Source of the DNA: Caballeronia humi
Lineage (GTDB): Bacteria; Pseudomonadota; Gammaproteobacteria; Burkholderiales; Burkholderiaceae
DNA length: 64,000 nucleotides
Assembly (NCBI RefSeq): GCF_001544475.1
Contig: NZ_FCNW02000002.1
Location: 124,001 to 188,000 of the forward strand
Reading direction: 5' to 3'
Shown here: positions 34,299 through 43,417 of the stretch, piece after piece
Position numbering within the stretch: position 1 is the first letter of the stretch
Layout of the letters: every line of letters starts with the position of its first letter
Notes under the pieces: model-generated
Seen by the model: only the letters and a program-made list of their open reading frames with translations
The model's database searches: none
Told to the model about the DNA's origin: nothing
Translations under genes and position numbers: made by a program

Positions 34299-35318
34299 AT
34301 GCCGGCCACACGGATGATGATCGCGCGGCGGGCCGGCGTCAGTGTCGCGACGGTCGATCGCGTGCTGCGCGACGATCAGGCCGTGCGGCCCGAAACCGCG
34401 CAGCGCGTGCACGTGGCGCTCGCGGGCCTGCGCGACGAACGCGCGAGCCGCGGACGGCCCGCCAAGCCGAGCACGTTTCGCGTCGCCTTCGTGCTGCCTC
34501 AGGTCAACTCACGCTTTCTCGATCACGTCGAACGCGATATCGCGCTGTCCGCGAGCTTCTTTCGCGAGCATCGCATCACGCCTTCGTTCTACCGCTGCGA
34601 CTTCGCGAGCCAGCGCGACACCGCCGTCTTCACTGAAGAAGCGCTCGACTACGACGCGCTCGTGCTCGCGCCGCTCGATTACCCGTGGGTCGAGCGGCTC
34701 ATCGCGAGCCTGAGCGAAGCGGACGTGCCGGTCGTTACCGTCTTTTCCGATCTGCCGGGCAGCAGCCGCGCCGCGTATGTCGGCGTCGATAACCGCATTG
34801 CCGGGCGCACTGCGGGTCTTTTGATGGGCCGCTTTCTCGGAAGCCGCATCGGGACGGTTGCAGTCGTGTCGGGGTCATCGCGGTTGCACGATCAGCTCGA
34901 ACGGCGCACCGGTTTTTCGCAAGTGCTCGAAGAAGACTTCCGCAATCTACGCTGGATCGCCGAGCCGGACTTCGCAGAAGACAGTGACGGCGCTGGCCTG
35001 GCGATACAGGGCCTCCTCGCGCGCCACGTCGATCTCGCGGGCGTCTATGCGACGGGCGGCGGCATTCCGGGCATCGCGTCGGCGCTCATCGAATCGGGCG
35101 ACAAGGCGCGCGTCGTCGTGATCGGCCACGGACTGTCGCCGGAGACGCGCGCGCAACTGGGCGAGCGCGCGATCGACGTGATCCTCGATCAGGACGTGCG
35201 CGGCATCGTCCATTGGGCGGGGCTCGCGGCCGTCAACTTTCTGAACGACGTGCGCGGCGCGCTAGCGATCCCGACGCCGGAAACCCGTATTTATCTTCGT
35301 GAGAATGCGCATGCCTAA
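34299..35318 (+). CDS. LacI-family transcriptional regulator
   Basis: 339 residues. The LacI-type HTH is at about 5-30 (MIARRAGVSVATVDRVLRDD, hinge region to ~60), followed by a periplasmic-binding-protein-like sugar domain (FRVAFVLPQVNSRFLDHVER, VVTVFSDLPGSSRAAYVGVD, TGGGIPGIASALIES). ATG 34299 has AAAGGAG six bases upstream; the in-frame extension to 34137 crosses the inverted repeat and is rejected. It heads the polyol/sugar locus and most likely controls it; the ligand should be the transported sugar or its phosphate. Confidence 0.9.
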   Translation: MPATRMMIARRAGVSVATVDRVLRDDQAVRPETAQRVHVALAGLRDERASRGRPAKPSTFRVAFVLPQVNSRFLDHVERDIALSASFFREHRITPSFYRCDFASQRDTAVFTEEALDYDALVLAPLDYPWVERLIASLSEADVPVVTVFSDLPGSSRAAYVGVDNRIAGRTAGLLMGRFLGSRIGTVAVVSGSSRLHDQLERRTGFSQVLEEDFRNLRWIAEPDFAEDSDGAGLAIQGLLARHVDLAGVYATGGGIPGIASALIESGDKARVVVIGHGLSPETRAQLGERAIDVILDQDVRGIVHWAGLAAVNFLNDVRGALAIPTPETRIYLRENAHA

Positions 35319-35442
35319 TGATCGCGAAATGGCCCGCGTCATGCGGACCGGCGGCTAGCCCGCGAGAGCCGAAGCACGGTGCCCGGCGCATGGGTGTCGA
35401 CCGTCATCAGGATGGAGACCGGATGCAACAAGGAGAAGACAC

Positions 35443-36774
35443 ATGTTACGGCTTACACCACGCAGGATGGCCGCGGCGCTGGCGTTGTCGCTAGGGCTTT
35501 GCATGGCGACGGGCGCACACGCGCAGGGCAAGCAGTTGACGCTCTGCTGGGCGGCATGGGACCCGGCCAACGCGCTCGTCGAATTATCGAAGGACTTTAC
35601 GGCGAAGAGCGGCATACAAATGAAGTTCGAGTTCGTGCCGTGGACGAGTTACGCGGACCGCTTTCTCAACGAACTAAATTCGAAGGGCAAGCTGTGTGAC
35701 CTGATCATCGGCGACAGCCAGTGGATCGGCGGGGCGGCGGTCAACGGCCACTACGTCAAGCTCAACGACTTCTTCGCAAAGAACAAGATATCGATGAACG
35801 ACTTCATGCCGGCGACCGTCGTCGGCTATGCGGAGTGGCCGAAGAACACACCGAACTACTGGGCCTTGCCTGCAATGGCCGATGCGGTCGGCTGGACTTA
35901 TCGCAAGGACTGGTTCGCGCGGCCTGAACTGCGCGCCGAGTTCAAGCAGAAGTACAAGCGCGAACTCGAACCGCCGCAAACATGGGACGAACTCAAGCAG
36001 ACCGCCGAGTTCTTCCAGGGCCGCAAGATCGACGGCAAGACGGTGTATGGCGCGTATATCTTCACCGAGCGCGGCTCCGAAGGCATCACGATGGGCGTGA
36101 CCAACGCGCTCTACAGCTTCGGCTTCGAGTACCAGGACCCGAAGAAGCCGTATCACCTGGAAGGCTTCGTCAACTCGCCCGATGCGATCCGCGGGCTTGA
36201 GTTTTACAAGTCGCTCTACAAGTGCTGCACGGCGCCGGGCATGACCAACGCATACATGCAGGAAGGGCTCGATGCGTTCAAGTCCGGCCAGGTCGCGATG
36301 CAGATGAACTGGTTCGCGTTTTTCCCTGGGCTGTACAAGGACCCGAACGTCGGCGGCGACAAGATTGGCTTCTTCGTCAATCCGCGTGAAAAGAAGCAGT
36401 TCACGCAGCTGGGCGGGCAGGGGATCTCGGTCGTGTCGTACTCGGATCACAAGGACGATGCGCTCGAATACATTAAGTGGTTCGCGCAGGCGGACGTTCA
36501 GAAGAAATGGTGGCAACTGGGCGGGTATTCGGCGGCGAAGTCGGTGGTGCAAGACCCGAGCTTCCCGGGTAGCGCGCCGTTTGCGCCGGCTTTCCTGAAG
36601 TCGATGGAGATCGTGAAGGACTTCTGGGCCGAGCCTACTTATGCCGAGTTGCTGCTGGATATGCAGAAGCGGGTGCATGACTACGTCGTCGCGGATAAGG
36701 GGACGGCCAAGGAAGCACTCGATCTGCTGGTGAAGGACTGGAACAAGGTGTTCAAGAGCGCAGGGAAGAACTGA
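35443..36774 (+). CDS. ABC transporter substrate-binding protein (carbohydrate/polyol)
   Basis: 443 residues, cluster of extracellular solute-binding proteins family 1. A signal peptide (residues 1-28, cleavage after AHA) targets it to the periplasm. LCWAAWDPANALVELSKDFT, CDLIIGDSQWIGGAAVNGHY and the PQTWDELKQTAEFF hinge region are typical; GQGISVVSYSDHKDDALEYI closes the fold. Two Cys in the N-terminal lobe and CC near the centre are unusual. ATG 35443 has AAGGAG. First transport gene after the LacI regulator. The ligand is inferred to be a small polyol or ketose from the downstream kinase genes. Confidence 0.9.
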   Translation: MLRLTPRRMAAALALSLGLCMATGAHAQGKQLTLCWAAWDPANALVELSKDFTAKSGIQMKFEFVPWTSYADRFLNELNSKGKLCDLIIGDSQWIGGAAVNGHYVKLNDFFAKNKISMNDFMPATVVGYAEWPKNTPNYWALPAMADAVGWTYRKDWFARPELRAEFKQKYKRELEPPQTWDELKQTAEFFQGRKIDGKTVYGAYIFTERGSEGITMGVTNALYSFGFEYQDPKKPYHLEGFVNSPDAIRGLEFYKSLYKCCTAPGMTNAYMQEGLDAFKSGQVAMQMNWFAFFPGLYKDPNVGGDKIGFFVNPREKKQFTQLGGQGISVVSYSDHKDDALEYIKWFAQADVQKKWWQLGGYSAAKSVVQDPSFPGSAPFAPAFLKSMEIVKDFWAEPTYAELLLDMQKRVHDYVVADKGTAKEALDLLVKDWNKVFKSAGKN

Positions 36775-36833
36775 GGTTCGATGATGAGGTGGCCGCGCTT
36801 GTCGGGCGGCCTCCTCGTCGATGGAGACACCCA

Positions 36834-37799
36834 ATGCAAGCAGACAGGCCATTCGCATCGCAAGAGCAAAAGGAAGTGCAGTCAGCGCAGGCATTACGCG
36901 CAGCCAGCAAACTGCGCGGCCTGTCCGACCGCACGATCGCATGGCTCTTCATTCTTCCGACGATCCTCCTGCTCCTCGCGATCAACATCTTTCCGCTGAT
37001 CTGGGCGCTGCGGCTGTCGTTCACGAACTTCAAGTCGAATATGCCGAGCGTGGCGGCGCGCTTCGTCGGCATCGACAATTACGTCGATATTCTCACCGAC
37101 GAGGACGTCTGGTACGCGATGCAGGTCACCGCGCGCTTCGTATTCTGGTCGGTGGGGCTCGAAGTGCTGCTCGGCTTCGGGCTCGCGCTTTTGATCAACC
37201 GGCAGTTTCGCGGCCATAGTTTCTGGACGACGCTGATTCTCCTGCCGATGATGCTGTCGCCTGCGGTGGTCGGCAACTTCTGGACATTTCTCCTTCAGCC
37301 GCAGACAGGCCTCTTCAACGACATCGTCAGCTTCTTCACCGGCATCGCGCCCGGCTCGTTCCAGATGATCGGCGACGTGAAGCTCGCGCCGTGGACCATC
37401 GTGATGGTCGACGTATGGATGTGGACGCCCTACGTGATGCTGATTTGCCTCGCGGGCCTGCGCTCGATTCCCGACTATATCTACGAAGCCGCCGAAGTGG
37501 ATCGCGCGAGCCCGTGGCGCCAGTTCTGGTCGATCACGCTGCCGATGACGCTGCCGTTCCTCATGCTCGCGGTCCTCTTTCGCGGCATCGAAAACTTCAA
37601 GATGTTCGACATGGTGAATCTGCTGACTTCGGGCGGGCCCGGCTCGGTGACGGAGACGGTATCGATCACGCTCAAGCGCGCTGCGTTCGAAAAGTGGCAG
37701 ACGGGTTATTCGTCCGCGCTCGCGATCATACTTTTCGTGACCGTGTTCGGCGCGGCGAATATCTATATCAAGGCCCTCAACCGGATCAAACAGCGATGA
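36834..37799 (+). CDS. ABC transporter permease 1 (MalF type)
   Basis: 321 residues, six membrane helices after a ~45-residue cytoplasmic lead (first helix IAWLFILPTILLLLAINIFP). The EAA loop is YEAAEVDRASPWRQFWSITL, matching the binding-protein-dependent permease family that contacts the ATPase. The ATG at 36834 has GGAG 8 nt upstream and is preferred over the in-frame 36789. Its stop overlaps the next start as ATGA (37796-37799), so the two permeases are translationally coupled. Confidence 0.92.
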   Translation: MQADRPFASQEQKEVQSAQALRAASKLRGLSDRTIAWLFILPTILLLLAINIFPLIWALRLSFTNFKSNMPSVAARFVGIDNYVDILTDEDVWYAMQVTARFVFWSVGLEVLLGFGLALLINRQFRGHSFWTTLILLPMMLSPAVVGNFWTFLLQPQTGLFNDIVSFFTGIAPGSFQMIGDVKLAPWTIVMVDVWMWTPYVMLICLAGLRSIPDYIYEAAEVDRASPWRQFWSITLPMTLPFLMLAVLFRGIENFKMFDMVNLLTSGGPGSVTETVSITLKRAAFEKWQTGYSSALAIILFVTVFGAANIYIKALNRIKQR

Positions 37800-38749
37800 G
37801 ACCGTCAGGCACCGCACATTCAGTCGTCGCGGCATCGGCGGCCGGCAAGCGCTTCGCGGCGTTCGTCGTGATCGCGTATGCGCTGGTCACGACGCTGCCT
37901 ATCGCGTGGATTTTCATGACGAGCTTCAAGTCGCAGGAGGACGCGATCGCGTATCCGCCGGTCGTCGTGTTTCATCCGACGCTCGAAGGGTACGTGAGCC
38001 TCTTCACGATCCGCTCGCGGCAGACGCCCGAGTTCATCGCGAGCCTGCCGCCCGCCACGACGTGGTACGAGCGCGACGTGCGCAAGCGCAACATGGTGAT
38101 CGCGGGGCCGTCGAAGGTGTTGCCGCGCTTCATGAACTCGCTCGTGATCGGCTTTGGCTCGACGTTTCTCGCCGTGTTCCTCGGCACGCTCGCCGCGTAT
38201 GCGTTCTCGCGCTTCAGGGTGCCGCTCGCGGACGACTTGCTGTTCTTCATCCTCGCGACGCGCATGATGCCGCCGATCGCCGTCGCGATCCCGATCTACC
38301 TCATGTATCGCGCGCTGGGCCTGAGCGATAGTTACGTCGGCATGATTGTGCTTTATACGGCGGTGAACGTGTCGCTTGCGGTGTGGTTGCTCAAGGGATT
38401 CATGGACGAGATACCGCGCGAGTACGAAGAAGCCGCGCTCGTCGACGGCTATACACGCCTGCATGCATTCGTGAAAGTGGTGCTGCCGCAGGCGGTCACC
38501 GGCATCGCCGCGACGGCGATCTTCTGCCTGATCTTCGCCTGGAACGAATATGCGTTCGCGTCGCTGCTCACGAGCGGCGACGCGCAGACGATGCCGCCGT
38601 TCATCCCTTTCATCATCGGCGAAGGCGGGCAGGACTGGCCGGCGGTCGCGGCCGCGACGACGCTCTTCGTGCTGCCGATCCTCTTTTTCACCGTCGTGCT
38701 GCGCAAGCATCTTCTGCGCGGCATCACTTTTGGAGCGGTGCGCAAATGA
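37796..38749 (+). CDS. ABC transporter permease 2 (MalG type)
   Basis: 317 residues with six predicted helices (first FAAFVVIAYALVTTLPIAWI) and an extended periplasmic loop between helices 1 and 2 (about 50-110). The EAA loop YEEAALVDGYTRLHAFVKVV is intact. It completes the heterodimeric channel with permease 1. The start overlaps the previous stop (ATGA) and its own stop overlaps the ATG of the 56-residue membrane protein, so this part of the operon is tightly coupled. Confidence 0.92.
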   Translation: MRPSGTAHSVVAASAAGKRFAAFVVIAYALVTTLPIAWIFMTSFKSQEDAIAYPPVVVFHPTLEGYVSLFTIRSRQTPEFIASLPPATTWYERDVRKRNMVIAGPSKVLPRFMNSLVIGFGSTFLAVFLGTLAAYAFSRFRVPLADDLLFFILATRMMPPIAVAIPIYLMYRALGLSDSYVGMIVLYTAVNVSLAVWLLKGFMDEIPREYEEAALVDGYTRLHAFVKVVLPQAVTGIAATAIFCLIFAWNEYAFASLLTSGDAQTMPPFIPFIIGEGGQDWPAVAAATTLFVLPILFFTVVLRKHLLRGITFGAVRK

Positions 38750-38916
38750 GACATATGCTAAGTCGCGGGCCGGGTGAAGCGGTATCGACGGTCATCATCG
38801 GCGCGGGGATCGCGATGCTCGTGCAACCGTTTTCGCTCACGCTCTATACGTGGTCGTTCCCGGTGATTCTTGCGGGCGCCTTCGCGTTTCTCGTCACCAG
38901 CCATTTTCCGGACTGA
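38746..38916 (+). CDS. 56-residue membrane protein of the transporter operon
   Basis: Small protein of 56 residues with two hydrophobic segments: VSTVIIGAGIAMLVQPFSLT and WSFPVILAGAFAFLVTSHFP. The ATG overlaps the permease 2 stop (ATGA at 38746-38749) and its stop is 2 nt before the first ATPase gene, so it is embedded in the coupled reading order and is very probably made. Rhizobial glycerol transporters (GlpSTPQV) also have a small membrane protein (GlpU) next to the permeases; whether this is a true homolog is uncertain. It may help assemble or stabilise the channel. Confidence 0.7.
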   Translation: MRHMLSRGPGEAVSTVIIGAGIAMLVQPFSLTLYTWSFPVILAGAFAFLVTSHFPD

Positions 38917-38918
38917 CC

Positions 38919-39995
38919 ATGTCGACGATCGTTCTCGTCAACCTTCAGAAACGCTTCGGCGATTTCACCGCGGTGCGCGGCACGGATCTCACGGTCGGCG
39001 CGGGGCGTTTCGTCGTGCTGCTCGGACCGTCGGGCTGCGGCAAGACCACGACGCTGCGCATGATCGCCGGGCTCGAACTGCCGACCTCGGGCCAGATCCT
39101 GATCGATGGCGAGGACGTCACCGCATTGCGCGCGCGTCAACGCGACATCGCATTCGTTTTCCAGATGTTCGCGCTCTATCCTCACATGACGGTGCGCAAC
39201 AACATCGCGTTCCCCCTTAAGAACGAGCACGTGCCGCGCCACGAGATCGCGTCGCGCGTGGATGCGGCCGCGCGCATGCTGCGCATCGAAGAGTTGCTCG
39301 ATCGCAAAACGGGTGGCCTTTCCGGCGGCGATCGCCAGCGCGTGGCGCTCGGCCGCGCGATCGTGCGCCAGCCGAAGGCGTTCCTGATGGACGAACCGCT
39401 CGGCACGCTCGATGCCGATTTCCGCGAACTGATGTGCCTCGAATTGCGCAAGCTGCACAACGCGCTCTCCGCGACGACGGTCTATGTGACGCACGATCAG
39501 AGCGAAGCAATGGCGATGGCGGACGACCTCGTCGTGATGAACCAGGGCGAGGTGCTGCAATCAGGCCCGCCGCACGAGATCTATCACTATCCGGCGACGG
39601 TGTTCGTCGGCAACTTCATCGGCAGTCCGCCGATGAACTTCCTGCCGGTCGAGGGCGCTGTGCACGCGGGCGATGAAACCGTGCGCCTGCATGACGCAGC
39701 GGTATCGATACCGCGATGCGATGCCACGGCCGAGCGCGTGCTGCTCGGCATCCGGCCGGAGCATGTCGTGATCGACGAACACGGCCCGCTGCGCGGCAAG
39801 GTGATCGCTGATGAGTATCTCGGTTCGCATCAGGTGCTCATCATCGAGACGGCCGTGGGCACGCTCAGGGCGCGCACGAGCAAGGATGCGCGGCTTGCGG
39901 CGGGGTCACCGGTGGGACTGTCGTTTCGCCGCGATCGCACGCTGCTCTACGATGCCGCGAGCGGGCGCCTTCTTCCAGGAGCCGCGCATGGCTGA
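38919..39995 (+). CDS. ABC transporter ATPase 1 (MalK/UgpC type)
   Basis: 358 residues. Walker A GPSGCGKTTTLR, Q-loop VFQMFALYPHM, signature LSGGDRQRVALGRA, Walker B FLMDEPLGTLD and the switch His (VTHDQSEAM) are all present, followed by an OB-fold regulatory tail (GIRPEHVVIDEH). The signature has Asp in place of the more common Gln. ATG 38919 directly follows the small membrane gene. A second, different ATPase follows, overlapping by 8 nt; two non-identical ATPases in one importer suggest a heterodimer. Confidence 0.92.
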   Translation: MSTIVLVNLQKRFGDFTAVRGTDLTVGAGRFVVLLGPSGCGKTTTLRMIAGLELPTSGQILIDGEDVTALRARQRDIAFVFQMFALYPHMTVRNNIAFPLKNEHVPRHEIASRVDAAARMLRIEELLDRKTGGLSGGDRQRVALGRAIVRQPKAFLMDEPLGTLDADFRELMCLELRKLHNALSATTVYVTHDQSEAMAMADDLVVMNQGEVLQSGPPHEIYHYPATVFVGNFIGSPPMNFLPVEGAVHAGDETVRLHDAAVSIPRCDATAERVLLGIRPEHVVIDEHGPLRGKVIADEYLGSHQVLIIETAVGTLRARTSKDARLAAGSPVGLSFRRDRTLLYDAASGRLLPGAAHG

Positions 39996-41007
39996 GATCC
40001 AGTTGCGCAACGTGACGAAGCGCTTCGGCTCGATCGTCGCCGTCGACGATCTCTCGCTCGACGTGCAGGACGGTGAGTTCGTCGTCATCCTGGGCCCAAG
40101 CGGCGCAGGCAAGACGACGACGCTGCGCCTCATCGCCGGCCTCGAAGGCCCCGACGCCGGCGACGTGCTGATCGACGGCGAACTCGCGACGCACGTGCAT
40201 CCGTCGGAGCGCGACGTCGCGTTCATCTTCCAGCAGTATTCGCTGTATCCGCACCTGAGCGTCTTCGACAATCTCGCATTTCCGTTGCGCTCGCCGCGCC
40301 GGCGCAGCAGCGAGAACGAGGTGCGCGCGCGCGTCGAAAAAGTCGCCGCGATGCTGCACATGGAAACGAAGCTCGCGAACATGGCGACGCATCTTTCGGG
40401 CGGCGAGATGCAGCGCGTCGCGATCGGCCGCGCGCTCGTGCGCGAGCCGCGCGTGTTCCTGATGGACGAGCCGCTCTCATCGCTCGATGCGAAGCTCCGC
40501 GAGGAACTGCGCATCGAACTGAAGCGCCTGCACCGGACGATCGGCGCGACCATCGTCTACGTCACGCACGATCAGGTGGAAGCGACCACGCTCGCAGACC
40601 GCATCGGTATCCTCGAACATGGGCGCCTCGTGCAGATCGGCACGCCGCGCGAAGTCTATGGCGACCCGTCGTGTCTCTCGGCGGCGCGGCGCCTCGGCTC
40701 GCCTCCGATCAACCTGCTGCCGCGCGCGTTCTTCGAGACGGCCGCCATTCCCGACGATACGTCGGTCGTCGCGATCCGTCCGGAAGACATCGTGCTCGAC
40801 GCGCCCGATATGAAGAGCGCGCTGGAACTGAAGGTGCTCGAATACTCGCCGCTGCGCCATCTGCTGATCCTCGATCGCAACGGAACGCCCGTTGTCGCGA
40901 CGACGTCGATTGAGCGCAACTTCAGCCCGGGGCAGACGGTCGGCGTGTCACTGCCCGCTCGCAGCCTTTTATATTTCCGCGCGGACGGAAGGAGGATCCG
41001 GACATGA
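39988..41007 (+). CDS. ABC transporter ATPase 2 (MalK type)
   Basis: 339 residues. Walker A GPSGAGKTTTLR, Q-loop FIFQQYSLYPHL, signature LSGGEMQRVAIGRA, Walker B FLMDEPLSSLDAKL and the H-loop VTHDQVEATTL are present, with a C-terminal MOI/OB-type tail (VAIRPEDIVLDA). The signature reads GGEM, differing from ATPase 1. The start overlaps the end of ATPase 1 by 8 nt; the stop overlaps the dhaL start by 4 nt. Both ATPases look competent, in line with the paired GlpS/GlpT-type arrangement. Confidence 0.92.
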   Translation: MAEIQLRNVTKRFGSIVAVDDLSLDVQDGEFVVILGPSGAGKTTTLRLIAGLEGPDAGDVLIDGELATHVHPSERDVAFIFQQYSLYPHLSVFDNLAFPLRSPRRRSSENEVRARVEKVAAMLHMETKLANMATHLSGGEMQRVAIGRALVREPRVFLMDEPLSSLDAKLREELRIELKRLHRTIGATIVYVTHDQVEATTLADRIGILEHGRLVQIGTPREVYGDPSCLSAARRLGSPPINLLPRAFFETAAIPDDTSVVAIRPEDIVLDAPDMKSALELKVLEYSPLRHLLILDRNGTPVVATTSIERNFSPGQTVGVSLPARSLLYFRADGRRIRT

Positions 41008-41633
41008 ACGGCAAGACGGTCATGGCGTGCATCGATGCCGCGCACGCGGCGCTGGTGGCGCACACGGACGAGATCGCGCTGCTCGATCAGCAGATCGGCG
41101 ACGGCGATCACATCTTCAACCTGCTGCGCGGCATGGAGGCGCTCGTCGCTCTGCGCGCGCAGATCGAATCCGCCGCGTTCGGGCCTGCCCTTGACCTCGG
41201 CGCGATGAAAATACTCTCAACGGTGGGCGGATCGTCTGGGCCGTTGTTCTTTTCGCTGCTCAACGGCATGGCGAAGGCGGCGGCCAGCAACACGATGGAC
41301 GTCGCGGGGTTCGCGGCCATCTTCGCGGCCGGTGTCGATGCGGTCGGACAGCGCGGCAAAACAGGCCGCGGCAGCAAGACGATGATGGATGTGCTGATCC
41401 CTGTCGCGCAACGCTTCGCGGAGATGGCGGCGGCGGGCGCATCGGCGGCGGAAGTGCGTGATGCGTTGCCGCAGATCGCGGAGGCTTCGATGCTCGCCAC
41501 GCGCGACATGCTCGCGACCAAGGGCCGCGCATCGTTTCTCGGCGAGCGCTCGCGCGGTCACATCGACCCCGGCGCGCGTTCGAGCCAGCTCATGATCGCC
41601 GCGTCGTGCGCGCGGCTCGGTCAAACCCTCTGA
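41004..41633 (+). CDS. dhaL: Dihydroxyacetone kinase subunit DhaL (ATP-binding)
   Basis: 209 residues, the nucleotide-binding DhaL subunit. The Mg-ADP motif is IGDGDHIFNLLRG (31-43), where the usual sequence is GDGDHGxNMxRG; the three acidic/His ligands are kept but Gly and Met are replaced. GGSSGPLFFSLLNG, GRGSKTMMDVL and the C-terminal SFLGERSRGHIDPGARSS are typical. DhaL either passes phosphate from DhaM or binds ATP directly; no DhaM or PTS gene is here. ATGA-type overlap with ATPase 2 upstream; dhaK follows after 17 nt. Confidence 0.88.
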   Translation: MNGKTVMACIDAAHAALVAHTDEIALLDQQIGDGDHIFNLLRGMEALVALRAQIESAAFGPALDLGAMKILSTVGGSSGPLFFSLLNGMAKAAASNTMDVAGFAAIFAAGVDAVGQRGKTGRGSKTMMDVLIPVAQRFAEMAAAGASAAEVRDALPQIAEASMLATRDMLATKGRASFLGERSRGHIDPGARSSQLMIAASCARLGQTL

Positions 41634-41650
41634 AGCAAGGAGCCAGGACC

Positions 41651-42640
41651 ATGAAGAAGTTCATCAACCACGTCGACGACTTTCTGTCGGAAAGCCTAGC
41701 CGGTTTCGCCGCCGCGCATGCCGATCTCGTCGTGCTCAACGACGAGCCGGTGTACGTGCGGCGCCGTGAGTTGAAGCCAGCCAAGGTCGCGCTGATCTCG
41801 GGCGGTGGCTCGGGGCACGAGCCTTTGCATAGCGGCTTCGTCGGTTACGGCATGCTCGATGCCGCGTGTCCCGGCCAGGTTTTCACGTCGCCGACGCCCG
41901 ACCAGATGATGGCGGCGGCGAAGGCCGTGGATACGGGCGCGGGCGTGCTCTTCATCGTGAAGAACTATTCCGGCGACGTGATGAACTTCGAGATGGCCTC
42001 CGAGATGTGCGAGGTCGAGAACGCGATGGTGCTCATCAACGACGACGTCGCCGTCGAGAATTCGAGCTATACGACGGGACGGCGCGGCGTCGCGGGGACG
42101 GTGATCGTGGAGAAGCTGGTCGGCAGCATGGCCGAGAGCGGCGCTACGCTTGCGCAATGCAAGACGTTCGGCGATCGCATCAACAAGCGCACGGCGTCGA
42201 TGGGCGTGGCGTTCACGAGTTGCACGGTGCCTGCGGCGGGAACGCGCACGTTCAAGATCGGTGATGATGAAATCGAGGTGGGCGTCGGCATTCATGGCGA
42301 GCCGGGACGCAGGCGCGCGCCGATGGCTTCCGCCGATGCGATCGCGGGCGAGTTGCTGACGGCGATCGTCGATGATCTGAAGCCGGCGGAAGGTGCCCAG
42401 TTGCTCGTGCTCGTGAATGGGTTGGGCGGCACGCCGTTAGGCGAGCTTTACCTGCTGTTCAATTCGACGCGGCTTTGGCTGCAGCAACGCGATTTGCATA
42501 TCGCGCGGGCGCAGGTCGGGTCGTTGACGACGTCGCTCGAAATGGCGGGGGCTTCGATCACGCTCTGCGTTCTCGATGACGAGATGACGACGCATTGGGA
42601 TAGCCCCGTGCATACGCCGGGGATGCGCTGGGGAATGTAG
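41651..42640 (+). CDS. dhaK: Dihydroxyacetone kinase subunit DhaK (substrate-binding)
   Basis: 329 residues, full-length DhaK. GGGSGHEP at 51-58 is the substrate loop; His215 in GIHGEPGRRR is the residue that forms a hemiaminal with the ketose carbonyl in known DhaK. The related ketose kinases for erythrulose have the same fold, so the substrate may be dihydroxyacetone or a C4 ketose. With DhaL encoded separately and no DhaM, the pair is a split kinase. ATG 41651 has AAGGAG. It is last in the sugar operon and convergent with piuC. Confidence 0.92.
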   Translation: MKKFINHVDDFLSESLAGFAAAHADLVVLNDEPVYVRRRELKPAKVALISGGGSGHEPLHSGFVGYGMLDAACPGQVFTSPTPDQMMAAAKAVDTGAGVLFIVKNYSGDVMNFEMASEMCEVENAMVLINDDVAVENSSYTTGRRGVAGTVIVEKLVGSMAESGATLAQCKTFGDRINKRTASMGVAFTSCTVPAAGTRTFKIGDDEIEVGVGIHGEPGRRRAPMASADAIAGELLTAIVDDLKPAEGAQLLVLVNGLGGTPLGELYLLFNSTRLWLQQRDLHIARAQVGSLTTSLEMAGASITLCVLDDEMTTHWDSPVHTPGMRWGM

Positions 42641-42644
42641 CGGC

Positions 42645-43331
42645 TTACGTATCGCTCCAGATACGCAAGAGGTTGTGATAGCACCCGACGAGACTGCGCC
42701 GCGCGGCATCGTCCGCGTTTTGCGCGTTCAGGCGCTGGATTGCTGTATCCATATCGAAGAGCAGCGTGCGGCGCATGTCGTCGCGCACGAGGCTCTGCAC
42801 CCAGAAGAAGCTCGCCACGCGCGCCCCGCGCGTCACGGGCCGCACCTGATGCAAACTTGTCGCCGGATAGACGAGCGCATGTCCCGCGGGCAGCTTCACT
42901 TCCTGCACGCCGTAGGTATCCTCGATCACGAGTTCGCCGCCGTCGTACTCGTCGGGCTCGGAAAGAAACAGCGTGATCGACACATCGGTGCGCACGCGCG
43001 CGCCGTGTCCCGGCACGATGCGGATCGCGCCGTCGACGTGACTGCCGAAATGCATCCCGCCTTCGTAACGATTGAAGAGCGGCGGATACACGCGGTTCGG
43101 CAGCACGGCGCTGATGAAAAGCGGATGCCGCTCCAGCGCGCCGAGTATCACGTCGCCCATTTCGCGCGCGATCGGCGAGCCTTCCGCGATCTGCTGGTTG
43201 CGCTTGACAGGCGCGCCCTGATAGCCGGCGGTCGCGCGGCCGTCGACCCAGGAGTCGGTGGCGGCGTCGAGCCGGGCGCGCATCGCGGCGGCATCGGCGG
43301 GAGTGAGGACGTCGGGGATCGAGAGAATCAT
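42645..43331 (-). CDS. piuC: PiuC-type Fe(II)/2-oxoglutarate dioxygenase (PKHD hydroxylase)
   Basis: 228 residues. The Fe-binding facial triad is visible: HFGSHVDGA (HxD) and the distal His in SLHQVRPV, with the 2OG-binding Arg just after it. N-terminal [20 protein letters not shown] and [20 protein letters not shown] match the YbiX/PiuC family. PiuC is usually paired with a Fiu/PiuA-type catecholate receptor and belongs to the Fur regulon, as it does here: it lies 86 nt downstream of the receptor gene in the same direction. Its substrate is not settled. Confidence 0.9.
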   Translation of the reverse strand: MILSIPDVLTPADAAAMRARLDAATDSWVDGRATAGYQGAPVKRNQQIAEGSPIAREMGDVILGALERHPLFISAVLPNRVYPPLFNRYEGGMHFGSHVDGAIRIVPGHGARVRTDVSITLFLSEPDEYDGGELVIEDTYGVQEVKLPAGHALVYPATSLHQVRPVTRGARVASFFWVQSLVRDDMRRTLLFDMDTAIQRLNAQNADDAARRSLVGCYHNLLRIWSDT

Positions 43332-43417
43332 CGCGGGTGGGTTCCTGCATTTCCTGCGTTGCCGCGCGTGGCCCACGAGAGCCGGCGCGCGGGCTTCCAA
43401 TGCTACGAAGCTGCGTT

